Shown: positions 35,383 through 44,300, numbered from the stretch's first letter. The stretch: DNA of 64,000 nt from Duganella sp. CF402 (GCF_900109645.1 NZ_FOBG01000001.1:124001-188000); one strand, 5' to 3'. The notes: generated from the letters alone by a model not told the origin. A program made the numbers and translations.

Positions 35383-35607
35383 TTAACGCGGCGGCTTCTG
35401 CACTTGATTGCCGATCACGCCACCCACCGCTGCACCGCCCACGGTGCCGACCGCGCTACCGCCGGTCAGGACCGAGCCGGCCACTGCACCAACGCCGGCG
35501 CCGATGGCGGTGTTCTTGTCTTGCCCCGACATATTGGCACAGGCACTCAGGCCCAGGGTGGCTGCCAGAATGGCGGTGGTTGCTGCAATACGCTTGATGT
35601 TGTTCAT
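35383..35607 (-). CDS. OsmB-like glycine-zipper lipoprotein
   Basis: 74 aa lipoprotein: lipobox LSAC at about 20-23, then a glycine zipper (AIGAGVGAVAGSVL, AVGGVIGNQV). AAGGAG lies before the ATG at 35607. Similar to OsmB, an osmotically induced outer-membrane lipoprotein. Unlike its neighbours it has no recognisable class II repeat upstream. Confidence 0.85.
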   Translation of the reverse strand: MNNIKRIAATTAILAATLGLSACANMSGQDKNTAIGAGVGAVAGSVLTGGSAVGTVGGAAVGGVIGNQVQKPPR

Positions 35608-35691
35608 GATGAGCTCCTTGTTGTAGATGCTGACCACAGCATAAGCAAAGCGGCTCGGTGCTTCGGTTCGGCAACACACGTAAGACCGCAA

Positions 35692-37662
35692 TCAGGGCGG
35701 TGGCGCGGCCGGCTTGCCGCCCGCCTGCGCGATCAGGGCCTGGCAGCCGCTGCTGGTCTCGCCGGGGCCGGTGCTGACCAGCGGCACGATGGCGGCGACC
35801 GGCGCCACCACCGCCAGCGCCAGGGCGCCGCCGGCGCGCAGGGCCAGCGTGCCCTTGTCCACGCTGAGGTCGGGTTCCTTGAAGGTGCCGCGCACGTAGA
35901 TCGGCGCGCGCAGCGAAATCACGCGCATGCTCTTGGCGTCCGGCCGCAGGGTCAGGTCCAGCTTTTCGTTGCCGAGGTTGACATTGCCGCTGATGTCGAT
36001 GCGTGCCTCGGAGGTGTCGACCACGAACAGGCGCGATTTCATCAGGCCGTTGGTGACGGCAAAATCGGTCACCATGCAATTCAGCTTGACCTGCTTGTCA
36101 CCGACCAGCTTGGTCAGCACCACGCTGCCGATGTTGAGCCCCATCGCTTCCAGCAGCAGCTTGCTGACGCTGCCTTCGCTGACCACGCCTTTCAATTCGC
36201 CGTTGGACGCGCCGAGCAGGCTGGCCACCGAGTTGCCGGTGGCCGACAGCGACAGGTCGGCGTTGATTTCACCGACCGTGGCCTGCATGCCGTCGATGTT
36301 GGGGAACAGCTTCTTGAGTTGCAGCTTGCGCGCGCCGGCCTTGAGTTCGGCGCGGATGGCGTTGGGGTTGTGCTTGCCGCTGCCGTCCAGCATCACGTTC
36401 GAAGTGAAGCGGCCACCGGCGATATCGAAGTTCATCGGCGTCAGCGCCAGCACGCCATCCTTCAGGTGCAGCTGGGTGTCGAGGTTGTTGATCGGCAGCG
36501 CTTTTTCGCGCGTGATTTGCGCGGCCTTGAAGTTGACATCGGCATCGATGGCGGTCCAGCGCTCGGTGCGGAACTGTTCCACCGGCAGCACCTTGTTGCC
36601 CGGCTGGACGGTTTCCGAACCGCGCGCTTCCTTGCTGGCGTTGGAGTCGGCGCCGATCAGCGGGCCGAGGTCGGACACCTGCAGCAGCTTCGATTGCACC
36701 GAGCCGCTCAACAGGGGGCGTGCCGCACCGGAGCCGGTCTTGAAGGCCAGCTTGCCGCCGATATCGCTGCGGCCGACGGTGCCGGTGAACTGGTCGTACA
36801 GCCAAGCGCTCTGGTGCGCGCCGAGCGTGCCGGTGAGATGGCCTTCGGTGGCAAACGGCGGCGTTTCCGGCAGCAGCACGCCGGTCAACGCGTACAGCCG
36901 CGCCATGCTGGGGCCGGACAGCTTGAGCCGCACATCGAGCGCCGCCAGCGCGGCCGGCTTGGTCAGCGTGCCTTCGATGCTGATGCTGGTGCCGCCGACG
37001 TTGAGCTGGGCCGCCAGCGGGAACGGCTTGGCTTGTTCCTGCAGCGACAGCACCGCGCCGGCCTTGCCGTTGCCGCTGAAGTCGCGGTTATTCCACTTGC
37101 CGCGCAATTGCCACGCCACGCCGTAGCGGGCGTCGTTGATGGTGTCGATGTGGGCGGTGGCGTCGACGTGGGTCAGCGCATCGGCGTAGCGCACCGTGCC
37201 CTTGGCCAGCACCACGCTGTGCACGTCCACCGTCCATGCGGAGGGCTGGTCGTCGCTCTTGAAGGTCCAGTTGTTTTTGCCGTCGGCGTCGCGTTGCAGC
37301 AGCAGGGCCGGGTTGTCGAAGCGCAGTTCGGGAATCTCGATGCGCTGGCGCAGCAGCGGCAGCAGTTCGATGGCAAACGCCAGCTGGTCGACGCTGGCCA
37401 TCTCGGCCGGCATGCCGCGCGGATTGCCGAGGTGGACGTCGCGCGCCACCAGATGCGGCAGCGGCAGCCAGCGGCCTTGCCGGTCCCAGGCCAGCGACAC
37501 CGGGCCGCGTATCTCGAACTGGCGCTCGAGCGCCGCGCTGATTTTCTCGTTGAGCCAGGGGCGCGCGCGGTTCCAGTCGACGTGGTTGAGCACGACGACG
37601 GCGGCGGCCGGGATGGCCAACGCGATGGCTACGGCGATCAGGGTGCGGCGGGACTTGAGCAT
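35692..37662 (-). CDS. AsmA-family protein
   Basis: 656 aa from the ATG at 37662. N-terminal membrane anchor (LIAVAIALAIPAAAVVVL), AsmA N-terminal domain (DWNRARPWLNEKISAALERQ), long beta-rich periplasmic body, and a C-terminal AsmA_2 segment (GTFKEPDLSVDKG, near 595-607). Family members help move phospholipids to the outer membrane. Starts at 37701 or 37692 are possible; none has a good ribosome site. Confidence 0.88.
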   Translation of the reverse strand: MLKSRRTLIAVAIALAIPAAAVVVLNHVDWNRARPWLNEKISAALERQFEIRGPVSLAWDRQGRWLPLPHLVARDVHLGNPRGMPAEMASVDQLAFAIELLPLLRQRIEIPELRFDNPALLLQRDADGKNNWTFKSDDQPSAWTVDVHSVVLAKGTVRYADALTHVDATAHIDTINDARYGVAWQLRGKWNNRDFSGNGKAGAVLSLQEQAKPFPLAAQLNVGGTSISIEGTLTKPAALAALDVRLKLSGPSMARLYALTGVLLPETPPFATEGHLTGTLGAHQSAWLYDQFTGTVGRSDIGGKLAFKTGSGAARPLLSGSVQSKLLQVSDLGPLIGADSNASKEARGSETVQPGNKVLPVEQFRTERWTAIDADVNFKAAQITREKALPINNLDTQLHLKDGVLALTPMNFDIAGGRFTSNVMLDGSGKHNPNAIRAELKAGARKLQLKKLFPNIDGMQATVGEINADLSLSATGNSVASLLGASNGELKGVVSEGSVSKLLLEAMGLNIGSVVLTKLVGDKQVKLNCMVTDFAVTNGLMKSRLFVVDTSEARIDISGNVNLGNEKLDLTLRPDAKSMRVISLRAPIYVRGTFKEPDLSVDKGTLALRAGGALALAVVAPVAAIVPLVSTGPGETSSGCQALIAQAGGKPAAPPP

Positions 37663-37710
37663 GGCGGATAAGAATATTGGGAGTTGCATCATTTTACACA
37701 CGGCGGGATG

Positions 37711-37753
37711 TGTGCGTCACCGTACTGATGCTGTGCAGCGGGCGGCATATAAC
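37711..37753 (+). promoter_or_regulatory. Class II Crp/Fnr-type promoter D (DUF4398-OmpA operon)
   Basis: TGTGCG-TCAC-CGTACT, 21 bases, TATAAC. The predicted leader is about 27 bases with GAGGAG. The leftward face toward asmA has no -10 at the matching distance. Confidence 0.7.
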
Positions 37754-37786
37754 TATGCCACTGCAACCATCTTGAGGAGAACAATA

Positions 37787-38164
37787 ATGAAGCTATGGAC
37801 CATGCTGGGCGGCGCAGCACTGGCGCTGGGTGTCAGCGCTTGCGCCAGCAACAAAACGCCCGCCACCGCTGATGTGGCTGTTTCCAACCAGGCCGTTGCT
37901 GCTGCCACCAGTGCCGGCGCGGCCGAGCTGGCGCCGGCCGAAATGCAATCGGCGCGCGACAAGCTGATGCGCGCCAACCAGGCGCTGGCGGCCAAGGACT
38001 ACAAGGCCGCGCAAGACCTGGCCTCGCAAGCGTCGGCCGATGCCCAACTGGCGCAGAGCAAGGCCACCTCGGCCAAGGCCACGATGGCCGCCGACGAGCT
38101 GCAACAAAACATCCGCCTGCTGCGTGAAGAGCTGCAGCGCGCCAACGCCACCAGCCAACAATAA
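37787..38164 (+). CDS. DUF4398 lipoprotein
   Basis: 125 aa: lipobox VSAC at about 17-20, then a helical DUF4398 region (AEMQSARDKLMRANQALAAKDYKAAQDLA). First gene of the operon with the OmpA lipoprotein, which carries the same domain. GAGGAG precedes the start. Envelope-located. Confidence 0.88.
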   Translation: MKLWTMLGGAALALGVSACASNKTPATADVAVSNQAVAAATSAGAAELAPAEMQSARDKLMRANQALAAKDYKAAQDLASQASADAQLAQSKATSAKATMAADELQQNIRLLREELQRANATSQQ

Positions 38165-38207
38165 GCCCAATAAGCCAACAACAAGCCAAGAATAAAAGGA
38201 GCTCATC

Positions 38208-39101
38208 ATGAAAAAATTTGCCCTGATGCCTGCCGCGTTTGCCGTTTCGGTGATGCTTGCCGCCTGCAGCAGCACGCCCACCACCACCAGCCAACTGGAC
38301 CAGGCGCGCGGCGACTTCATCGCAGCGCAAAACAATCCGTCGGTGGCCGCCAACGCGCCGCTGGAATTCAAGGCCGCTGCCGATGCGCTGGACCGCGCCA
38401 ACGCCGCCGCCGCGAAAAAGGAAAGCCTGAACGAGATCGACAAGCTGGCCTACATCGCCAAGCAGAAGATCGCCACCGCGCAGGAAGCGGCGCGCGCCAA
38501 GCAGGCTGAGGCCGACGTGGCCAACGCCAGCCGCCAGCGCGATGAAATCCGCCTTGAGGCCCGTACTGCCGAAGCCGAGCAGGCGCGCATGAAGGCCGAA
38601 CGTGCCAAGGCCGAGGCCGACGCGGCACGCGCGCAAGCCGATGCCGCCGCCAATTCGGCGCGCGACGAGGCCGCCAAGAACGCTGCCCTGCAACAGCAAC
38701 TGGCCGACCTGCAGGCCAAGCAGACCGAGCGCGGCGTCATCATCACCCTGAGCGATGTGCTGTTCAACGTCGACCGTGCCGAGCTCAGCGCGGAAGGCCT
38801 GCGCACCGCGCAAAAGGTCGCCGACGTGCTGCTGCAGGAACCACAAAGCGTGGTGCTGGTCGAAGGGTTTACCGACAGTACCGGCACCTCGCAGCACAAC
38901 CTGGAACTGTCGCAGCGGCGCGCCGAATCGGTGCGTAGCGCACTGATCGGGCTGGGCGTCCCGAGCGGCAAGATCGGCACGCGCGGCTACGGCGAAGCCT
39001 ATCCGGTGGCCAGCAATGCCGACGCCGGCAGCCGCCAGCTGAACCGCCGGGTGGAGATCGTGCTGTCGCAGAACGGCGCACCGATCGCCAACCGCCGCTA
39101 A
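38208..39101 (+). CDS. DUF4398-OmpA lipoprotein
   Basis: 297 aa: lipobox LAAC at about 17-20, DUF4398-like helical region, a long Ala/Glu/Lys coiled coil (about 85-165), and an OmpA domain (about 172-290; DVLFNVDRAEL, VEGFTDSTG, LSQRRAESV). The coiled coil probably spans part of the periplasm, so the protein may tie outer membrane to peptidoglycan. AAAAGGAG precedes the start. Second gene of the promoter D operon. Confidence 0.92.
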   Translation: MKKFALMPAAFAVSVMLAACSSTPTTTSQLDQARGDFIAAQNNPSVAANAPLEFKAAADALDRANAAAAKKESLNEIDKLAYIAKQKIATAQEAARAKQAEADVANASRQRDEIRLEARTAEAEQARMKAERAKAEADAARAQADAAANSARDEAAKNAALQQQLADLQAKQTERGVIITLSDVLFNVDRAELSAEGLRTAQKVADVLLQEPQSVVLVEGFTDSTGTSQHNLELSQRRAESVRSALIGLGVPSGKIGTRGYGEAYPVASNADAGSRQLNRRVEIVLSQNGAPIANRR

Positions 39102-39119
39102 TTTTTCAAAGGAGAAGTC

Positions 39120-39650
39120 ATGGCTGAATCTACCCCAACCGGCATTGATGTCGAAGCCATCCGCGCCGCCGCGCGCAACCTGGAAGACGGCGCGGTCACG
39201 GCCGGCTACCAGGGCGACCGGCGCGCCGTGATCCAGATGCTGAACGAGGCACTGGCCACCGAACTGGTGTGCATCATGCGCTACAAGCGGCACTACTACA
39301 CGGTGGCGGGGCGCGACAATGCCGGCATCAAGGCCGAATTCCTCGAGCATGCGCAACAGGAGCAGGAGCACGCCGACTGGCTGGCCGAACGCATCGTCCA
39401 GCTCAACGGCGATCCCGATTTCAATCCGGCAACGTTGCTCGCACGCAGCCATGCCGAGTATGATGCGTCAGAAGACGTACAATCGATGGTGCGGGCCAAT
39501 CTGATCGCAGAGCGGGTCGCCATTGAGTCGTACCGGCAAATGATCGAACGCATCGGCGACAGCGATCCGACAACACGCCATCTTTTGATCAAGATCATGG
39601 CGGTGGAAGAAGAACACGCGGACGATATGCGTGATCTGCTTGACCAATAA
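39120..39650 (+). CDS. Ferritin-like (bacterioferritin/Dps-type) protein
   Basis: 176 aa four-helix ferritin-like protein with di-iron ligands in ELVCIMRYKRHYY (about 46-58), EFLEHAQQEQEHAD and VEEEHADDM. It likely stores or oxidises iron or acts as a DPS-type protectant. AAAGGAG precedes the start, 18 bases after the OmpA lipoprotein stop, so it shares the operon. Being in an envelope operon hints at a combined stress response. Confidence 0.88.
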   Translation: MAESTPTGIDVEAIRAAARNLEDGAVTAGYQGDRRAVIQMLNEALATELVCIMRYKRHYYTVAGRDNAGIKAEFLEHAQQEQEHADWLAERIVQLNGDPDFNPATLLARSHAEYDASEDVQSMVRANLIAERVAIESYRQMIERIGDSDPTTRHLLIKIMAVEEEHADDMRDLLDQ

Positions 39651-39662
39651 TGGTTGAGGCAG

Positions 39663-39679
39663 GGCGCCAGTCTGGCGCC
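39663..39679 (+). other. Intergenic hairpin
   Basis: GGCGCCA, three-base loop, TGGCGCC, between the ferritin-like and DUF883 genes. No T tract. It could be a processing or attenuation site separating the two halves of the operon. Confidence 0.4.
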
Positions 39680-39725
39680 ATTTGCGGTACAGTTGCATAC
39701 CAACAATCACAACAGGAGCTTCATC

Positions 39726-40028
39726 ATGCTGGAACAAAACATCAGTACCGTGAACAACGACGTGAAAACCCTGGTCAAGGATGCCCAGGCCCTGTTCACC
39801 GCCGCCACCGCGCTGACCGGTGAGAAAGCCGACGAGCTGCGCGGCCGCGGCATGCGCGCGCTGGACACCGCCCTGGCCAAGGCCCATGAAGCCCAGGTCA
39901 GCGCGGTCGCCGCCACCAAGGAAGCGGCCAAGCAGGCCGACGAGTACGTCAAGGAAAATCCGTGGCGTTCGATTGCCCTGGCCGCTGGCGTTGGCCTGTT
40001 GGTCGGCGTCATCATCGGCCGTAAGTAA
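39726..40028 (+). CDS. DUF883 (ElaB/YqjD-type) ribosome-associated membrane protein
   Basis: 100 aa: helical N-terminal part and a C-terminal transmembrane helix in ENPWRSIALAAGVGLLVGVI. The ENPWR signature is typical of DUF883. In E. coli, ElaB and YqjD tether ribosomes to the inner membrane in stationary phase. Heads the yqjD-yqjE-yqjK-like gene trio. Confidence 0.9.
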   Translation: MLEQNISTVNNDVKTLVKDAQALFTAATALTGEKADELRGRGMRALDTALAKAHEAQVSAVAATKEAAKQADEYVKENPWRSIALAAGVGLLVGVIIGRK

Positions 40029-40034
40029 GCTGCC

Positions 40035-40418
40035 GTGGCGCATGAGGAAGCAAGTCGCCCGCCGGGCTTGATCGCGTCGCTGGGCCTGGTGGTCCGCAAC
40101 GCGATCGGCCTGTTGCTCAACCGGCTGGAACTGGCCGCGCTGGAGCTGGCGGAGGTGCGCGATCATTTGCTGAAGCTGGTGCTGGTGTTTGCCCTGGCCG
40201 TGGTGCTGGGCGGCTTTGCGCTGATCTATGCTTCGGTCACCATCGTGTATCTGGCGTGGGCGGCGATCGGCTGGGTGATCCTGCCCATCATCACCGGGGT
40301 GTTCCTGCTGATTGCGATCGGCCTGATTTTCTACGCGCGTTCCGTGCTGCGCAGTGGCAAGCTGTCCTTGCCGGCGACGATGGCGGAACTGAAGTCCGAC
40401 CGCGACATGCTGCTGTAA
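40035..40418 (+). CDS. YqjE-like membrane protein (DUF1469, 'holin family')
   Basis: 127 aa with two or three transmembrane helices (about 45-100) and the NRLELAALELAEVRDH motif of YqjE proteins. GTG start six bases after the DUF883 stop. The 'phage holin' label is only a fold-family name; nothing here is phage. Confidence 0.85.
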   Translation: MAHEEASRPPGLIASLGLVVRNAIGLLLNRLELAALELAEVRDHLLKLVLVFALAVVLGGFALIYASVTIVYLAWAAIGWVILPIITGVFLLIAIGLIFYARSVLRSGKLSLPATMAELKSDRDMLL

Positions 40419-40427
40419 GGAGCGACC

Positions 40428-40811
40428 ATGAACAAGCAGGAACAAGCGGCCGCGCTGGCGGCTGAAAAGCAAAAGCTGATCCGCGAGGGCGAGCTGTACC
40501 GCATCAAGGTGGTGCACTCGAAAGCGCTGGTAGGGCAGGCGCTGCATCCGGAGGCGCTGTTGCATGGCGCGGTCGAGCATGCGGTGAGCCTGGCGCAGGC
40601 GCGGCTGGGCGGCTTGTTGCAGCCCGGCGGCCTGAGCGGCGGCCTGGGCGGCCTCAATTTCAAATCACTGAAATCGCTGATGCCGTATGCGCTGACCATC
40701 GGCTCCTTCATCGCGCGCAAGCGCCTGATCAAGCCGGCCATCGCGCTGGCGGTGGTGGCCGGCGCCGGCGTGGCCTGGCTGCTCCGCCACAAGCGCCCGC
40801 CGGAAGCGTAG
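40428..40811 (+). CDS. YqjK-position hypothetical membrane protein
   Basis: 127 aa: charged helical N-terminus, Gly/Leu-rich middle, and one C-terminal transmembrane helix (AIALAVVAGAGVAWLLRH). It sits where YqjK lies in the E. coli cluster, but sequence likeness is slight. AAGGAG precedes the start. Confidence 0.75.
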   Translation: MNKQEQAAALAAEKQKLIREGELYRIKVVHSKALVGQALHPEALLHGAVEHAVSLAQARLGGLLQPGGLSGGLGGLNFKSLKSLMPYALTIGSFIARKRLIKPAIALAVVAGAGVAWLLRHKRPPEA

Positions 40812-40817
40812 TAAATC

Positions 40818-40846
40818 AAGGCCGCGTTCATGAGCGGCCTTTTTCT
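40818..40846 (+). terminator. Terminator of the DUF883-YqjE operon
   Basis: AAGGCCGC/GCGGCCTT stem with an eight-base loop, then TTTTC. Confidence 0.85.
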
Positions 40847-41173
40847 TTAGCGGCTCTGGGCCAGCAATTGCGGAATATTTGCGAGGTCATGCTGGTAGGT
40901 GGTCTGCGCTTCTTTCAGGCAGGCGCTGCGCTCGCTCGCAGGGCCTTGCTTGCAGGCCTGCCTGGCTTCGGCCAGTGCAGCGCCGATTTCCTTGCGCAGC
41001 GTGCGGGTGCGGGCTGCGTCGGTGGCATCCGGTTGCGACCAGCGGGTCGGCTCTCCCCTGGAGATTTCCTGTCTTTGCAGTGTGGCGTTTTGCTGCGGCG
41101 TGGTGTCTTGCGCATGCGCGGCCGACCAAGCCGCGCACACCAGCGCCGCACCGCCGATGAGGCGACGTAGCAT
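40847..41173 (-). CDS. Secreted hypothetical protein
   Basis: 108 aa, signal peptide ending AAHAQ (about 22), then a soluble helical domain with two Cys (CKQGPASERSAC) that may pair. Family unnamed; common in related genomes by my recollection of the pattern. Stop abuts the convergent terminator. Confidence 0.7.
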   Translation of the reverse strand: MLRRLIGGAALVCAAWSAAHAQDTTPQQNATLQRQEISRGEPTRWSQPDATDAARTRTLRKEIGAALAEARQACKQGPASERSACLKEAQTTYQHDLANIPQLLAQSR

Positions 41174-41187
41174 GACGTTCTCCTTCT

Positions 41188-41340
41188 CTAGAGCCTGCCG
41201 GTGAGCAGCATGATCAGCAGGATGACGACGATCAGACCGGTAATGCCGCTGGGGGCGTAGCCCCAGTTGCGGCTGTGCGGCCAGGTCGGCAACGCGCCGA
41301 TCAGGGCCAGCACCAGGATAATCAGAATGATGGTGCCCAT
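41188..41340 (-). CDS. DUF3309 small membrane protein
   Basis: 50 aa: two hydrophobic helices around LPTWPHSRNWGYAPSG, the DUF3309 signature. AAGGAG lies seven bases before the ATG. Function unknown. Same strand as the secreted protein and glycine-zipper genes around it, probably one transcript. Confidence 0.9.
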   Translation of the reverse strand: MGTIILIILVLALIGALPTWPHSRNWGYAPSGITGLIVVILLIMLLTGRL

Positions 41341-41355
41341 GTGGCTCTCCTTGGC

Positions 41356-41796
41356 TTAGTAACGATACAGGCGGCCGTCGACCAGGCGCACGCGCGCGCC
41401 CACCCGCAGGTCATAAATGCTGTCCTGATTGACGATGCGGTAGTCGCCATTGTCCATGCGCACGCTGACCTGGTATTCCTGCGCGGCGTTGCGTTTGTTC
41501 TCGACGTTGTTGCCGACCACCGCGCCACCCACGGCGCCGGCCACCGTGGCCGCCGTGCGGCCGCTGCCGGAGCCGACCTGGTTGCCCAGCAAACCGCCGA
41601 TCAGGCCGCCCGTCACGGCGCCGGCGCCGGAGCTGGCGCGCGGCTGCATCACCTGGATCGATTCGATGGTGCCGTAGCTGGCCGCTTCGTTGTTGACGTA
41701 GCCCACTTGCTGCGGTTGCTGGCTGGTGCTGGCGCAGCCGCTGAGAACTGCTACGCCGGCCAGCAGCGCGGCGGCGAAGGTGCTTGAGCGTTTCAT
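41356..41796 (-). CDS. Glycine-zipper lipoprotein (SlyB-like)
   Basis: 146 aa lipoprotein: lipobox LSGC at about 18-21, glycine zippers (GAGAVTGGLIGGLLGNQVG, about 57-75), and a C-terminal strand region ending VRLVDGRLYRY. Paralogue of the protein at 33947-34513. Leads the leftward DUF3309 unit from promoter E. Confidence 0.9.
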   Translation of the reverse strand: MKRSSTFAAALLAGVAVLSGCASTSQQPQQVGYVNNEAASYGTIESIQVMQPRASSGAGAVTGGLIGGLLGNQVGSGSGRTAATVAGAVGGAVVGNNVENKRNAAQEYQVSVRMDNGDYRIVNQDSIYDLRVGARVRLVDGRLYRY

Positions 41797-41825
41797 GATG
41801 GTCTCCTGAAAAAAGTTGTGGCTTC

Positions 41826-41868
41826 AGCTTAGTCAGCGCATCAGGCCGGGTCTGTGCGCTTCCGCACC
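41826..41868 (-). promoter_or_regulatory. Class II Crp/Fnr-type promoter E (glycine-zipper lipoprotein)
   Basis: Minus strand: GGTGCG-GAAG-CGCACA, 21 bases, TAAGCT. Confidence 0.6.
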
Positions 41869-41889
41869 TCGCGGGCAGGTGGCGATTTT

Positions 41890-41932
41890 TGTACGCTACC
41901 GTACAGAGGCACTGCGGGACACCGGGTTTAAT
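41890..41932 (+). promoter_or_regulatory. Class II Crp/Fnr-type promoter F (BON gene)
   Basis: Perfect palindrome TGTACG-CTAC-CGTACA, 21 bases, TTTAAT. Back to back with promoter E; repeat centres are 37 bp apart. Confidence 0.75.
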
Positions 41933-41990
41933 GACGACATCGGCCAGCCAATGGCTGACAAACCCCATCAAATCCAATAAGGAGAACACC

Positions 41991-42305
41991 ATGAAAATCG
42001 CACATAAAATCGCTACCGCCCTGTTCACCGTGTCGCTGCTGGGCGCTGTCACCGGTTGCGCATCGACCTCGACCAAGGAAGGCGCTGGCGAGTATGTCGA
42101 CGATTCCGTTATCACCACCAAGGTCAAGGCCAGCATCTTCAATGAGCCAACCCTGAAATCGACTGAGATCAATGTCGAAACCTTCAAGGGCACGGTGCAG
42201 CTGAGCGGCTTTGTGGCCCAGCCGGAAGATATCGCCAAGGCTGCCGAGATCGCACGCGGCGTGAAAGGCGTGACCAGCGTGAAGAACGATATCCACGTTA
42301 AATAA
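41991..42305 (+). CDS. BON-domain lipoprotein (OsmY-like)
   Basis: 104 aa: lipobox VTGC at about 20-23, then one BON domain (about 38-104; DDSVITTKVKASIFNE, VQLSGFV, VKNDIHVK). BON domains bind phospholipid membranes, and OsmY/DolP proteins protect the envelope under stress. AAGGAG precedes the start. Confidence 0.92.
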   Translation: MKIAHKIATALFTVSLLGAVTGCASTSTKEGAGEYVDDSVITTKVKASIFNEPTLKSTEINVETFKGTVQLSGFVAQPEDIAKAAEIARGVKGVTSVKNDIHVK

Positions 42306-42323
42306 GCCAGCAACGTCCGCATC

Positions 42324-43457
42324 ATGAACCAGCCCGCCGAGGACAGCGCGCAGCGCATTCCGGTCCATGTCCACGCGCGCGGGCTGGCGCTCGGCGTACT
42401 GGCCACGGTGGCCTTTCTCTACGCGCTGCAATGGGCGCGCAACTTCCTGGTGCCGCTGGTGCTGGGCATCCTCCTGACTTACATGCTGAGCCCGCTGGTG
42501 TGCTGGCTCGAGCGCTTGCGCATACCGCGCCTGGTCGGCGCCACGCTGGTGACGGCCGCCATCCTTGGCGGCTCGGTGCTGGTGATCGACAAGGTGCAGG
42601 ATGAATTCCAGGCCATCGTCGACGAGCTGCCGACCGCTGGCCACAAACTGTCGCGCCTGCTGTCCGAGCGGCTGCACACGGGCGGCCCCGGCGCACTGCA
42701 GCGCATCCGCGACGTTGCCGCCGAACTGCAACAAGCCACCGCAGGCGCGCAGGAAAAACGCGCCACGCGCCGCGCCGCACCGCCGCCGACCCCGGCGCCG
42801 GCCGACAATTTCCCGCTGATGAATTGGATCTGGGCCGGCTCGATGGGCGTGCTGGGTTTCCTCAGCCAGGCCACGATGGTGATTTTCCTGATGTTCTTCC
42901 TGCTGCTGTCGGGCGACACCTTCAAGCGCAAGCTGGTCAAGCTGACCGGGCCTTCGCTGAGCCGCAAGAAAATCACCATCCACATCCTCGACGACATCAA
43001 CAGTTCGATCCAGAAGTACATGCTGATGCTGCTGGTGACCAATGCCATGCTGGCCCTGCTGATGTGGGTGGCCTTGCGCTGGATCGGCCTGGAGAACGCC
43101 GGCGCCTGGGCCATCGTGGCCGGGCTGCTGCATTTGATGCCTTACTTCGGCCCGCTGCTGATCATGCTGGCGACCGGCGTGGTGGCCTTCCTGCAATTTG
43201 AGTCCCTGCAAATGAGCTTGCTGGTGATGGGCGCATCGCTGGCCATCGCCACGCTGGTCGGCACCGTGGTGGCGACCTGGATGACGGGGCGTTTCGCGCG
43301 CATGAACGCGGCGGCGGTGTTTGTCAGCCTGCTGTTCTGGGGTTGGCTGTGGGGCGTGTGGGGGCTGCTGCTGGGCGTGCCGCTGATCGTGATCGTCAAG
43401 GTGGTGGCCGAGCGTGTCGAAGGCATGGAAGTGGTGGCCGAACTACTTGGGGAGTGA
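42324..43457 (+). CDS. AI-2E family transporter
   Basis: 377 aa, eight helices, soluble insert at about 90-165, core motifs LMPYFGPLLIM and GRFARMNAAAVFVSLLFWGWLWG. Starts 18 bases after the BON stop and is probably co-transcribed from promoter F. Paralogue of the gene at 25799-26875. Stop overlaps the convergent BrkB gene by 15 bases. Confidence 0.9.
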   Translation: MNQPAEDSAQRIPVHVHARGLALGVLATVAFLYALQWARNFLVPLVLGILLTYMLSPLVCWLERLRIPRLVGATLVTAAILGGSVLVIDKVQDEFQAIVDELPTAGHKLSRLLSERLHTGGPGALQRIRDVAAELQQATAGAQEKRATRRAAPPPTPAPADNFPLMNWIWAGSMGVLGFLSQATMVIFLMFFLLLSGDTFKRKLVKLTGPSLSRKKITIHILDDINSSIQKYMLMLLVTNAMLALLMWVALRWIGLENAGAWAIVAGLLHLMPYFGPLLIMLATGVVAFLQFESLQMSLLVMGASLAIATLVGTVVATWMTGRFARMNAAAVFVSLLFWGWLWGVWGLLLGVPLIVIVKVVAERVEGMEVVAELLGE

Positions 43458-44285
43458 TCTCAAGCTGCCCAGCTGCAGCGCATACTGGCGCGCAAACTCG
43501 GCGCCGAGGAAAAAGATCTGCGCCGAATAGTACACCCACAGCAGCAGCGCGATCAGCGAACCGGCCGCGCCGAAACTGCCCGCCACGCCGCTATTGCCGA
43601 TATACGCGCCGATCGCATATTTCCCCAGCGTGAACAGCGCCGCCGTGCCGAGCGCGCCGATAGTGACGTCATGCCACGACAGCCGCACGCGCGGCAGCAG
43701 CTTGAAGATCACGCCGAACAGCGCGGCAATCACCGCGAAGCCGATCAGCGCGTTCAGCACCGTCAGCACCACGCCGGCGTCACGCCAGATACTGCCCCAG
43801 TATTTTTCCAGCAGCGCCAGGGCGGCGCTGACCACCAGCGACACCATCAGCAGGAAGGCCAGCACCAGCACCATGCCGAACGACAGCAGGCGCGTGCGCA
43901 CCACGTCCCACAGGTTGCCGCGGGTGAGGGGAGGGACTTGCCAGATGGCGTCGAGGCTGGACTTGAGTTCGGCAAACACGGTGGTAGCGCCAAATAGCAG
44001 AAGGCCGCCTGCGACTAGCGTCGCGAGGCGGCCTTCTTCCTTGTTCTGCGCACCGGCCAGCACCAGCTGGATGGCTTCCGCGCCCTGCGTGCCGACCAGG
44101 CCGCGCAGCTGCGCAAACAGCTCGCCTTGCGCGGCCTGCGGCCCGTAGAACCAGCCGGCGATCGCCAGCACCAGGACCAGCACCGGCGCCAGCGAGAACA
44201 GGGTGTAGAACGCCAGCGCTGCTCCCATACTGCCGCCACGGTGCTCGAACCACTCGGAGACCGTGCACTTCAGCAGCGAGAGCAT
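43443..44285 (-). CDS. YihY/BrkB-family inner membrane protein
   Basis: 280 aa with six helices and family motifs (GAALAFYTLFSLAPVL near 21-36, FGAAGSLIALLLWVYYSAQI near 238-257). Once called ribonuclease BN; YihY proteins have recently been linked to anionic lipid or envelope polymer transport. Lies 15 bases after the OmpA gene stop. Confidence 0.9.
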   Translation of the reverse strand: MLSLLKCTVSEWFEHRGGSMGAALAFYTLFSLAPVLVLVLAIAGWFYGPQAAQGELFAQLRGLVGTQGAEAIQLVLAGAQNKEEGRLATLVAGGLLLFGATTVFAELKSSLDAIWQVPPLTRGNLWDVVRTRLLSFGMVLVLAFLLMVSLVVSAALALLEKYWGSIWRDAGVVLTVLNALIGFAVIAALFGVIFKLLPRVRLSWHDVTIGALGTAALFTLGKYAIGAYIGNSGVAGSFGAAGSLIALLLWVYYSAQIFFLGAEFARQYALQLGSLRSLPK

Positions 44286-44300
44286 GGCTGGCGCTACAAC

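Noticed and set aside
35608..35691. Regulon site expected before the OsmB-like gene
   Set aside because: No CG-N4-CG core is present in this gap, so I do not include this gene.
40035..40418. 'Phage holin' gene as sign of a prophage
   Set aside because: It is YqjE in its usual chromosomal setting next to a DUF883 gene; no other phage gene is near.
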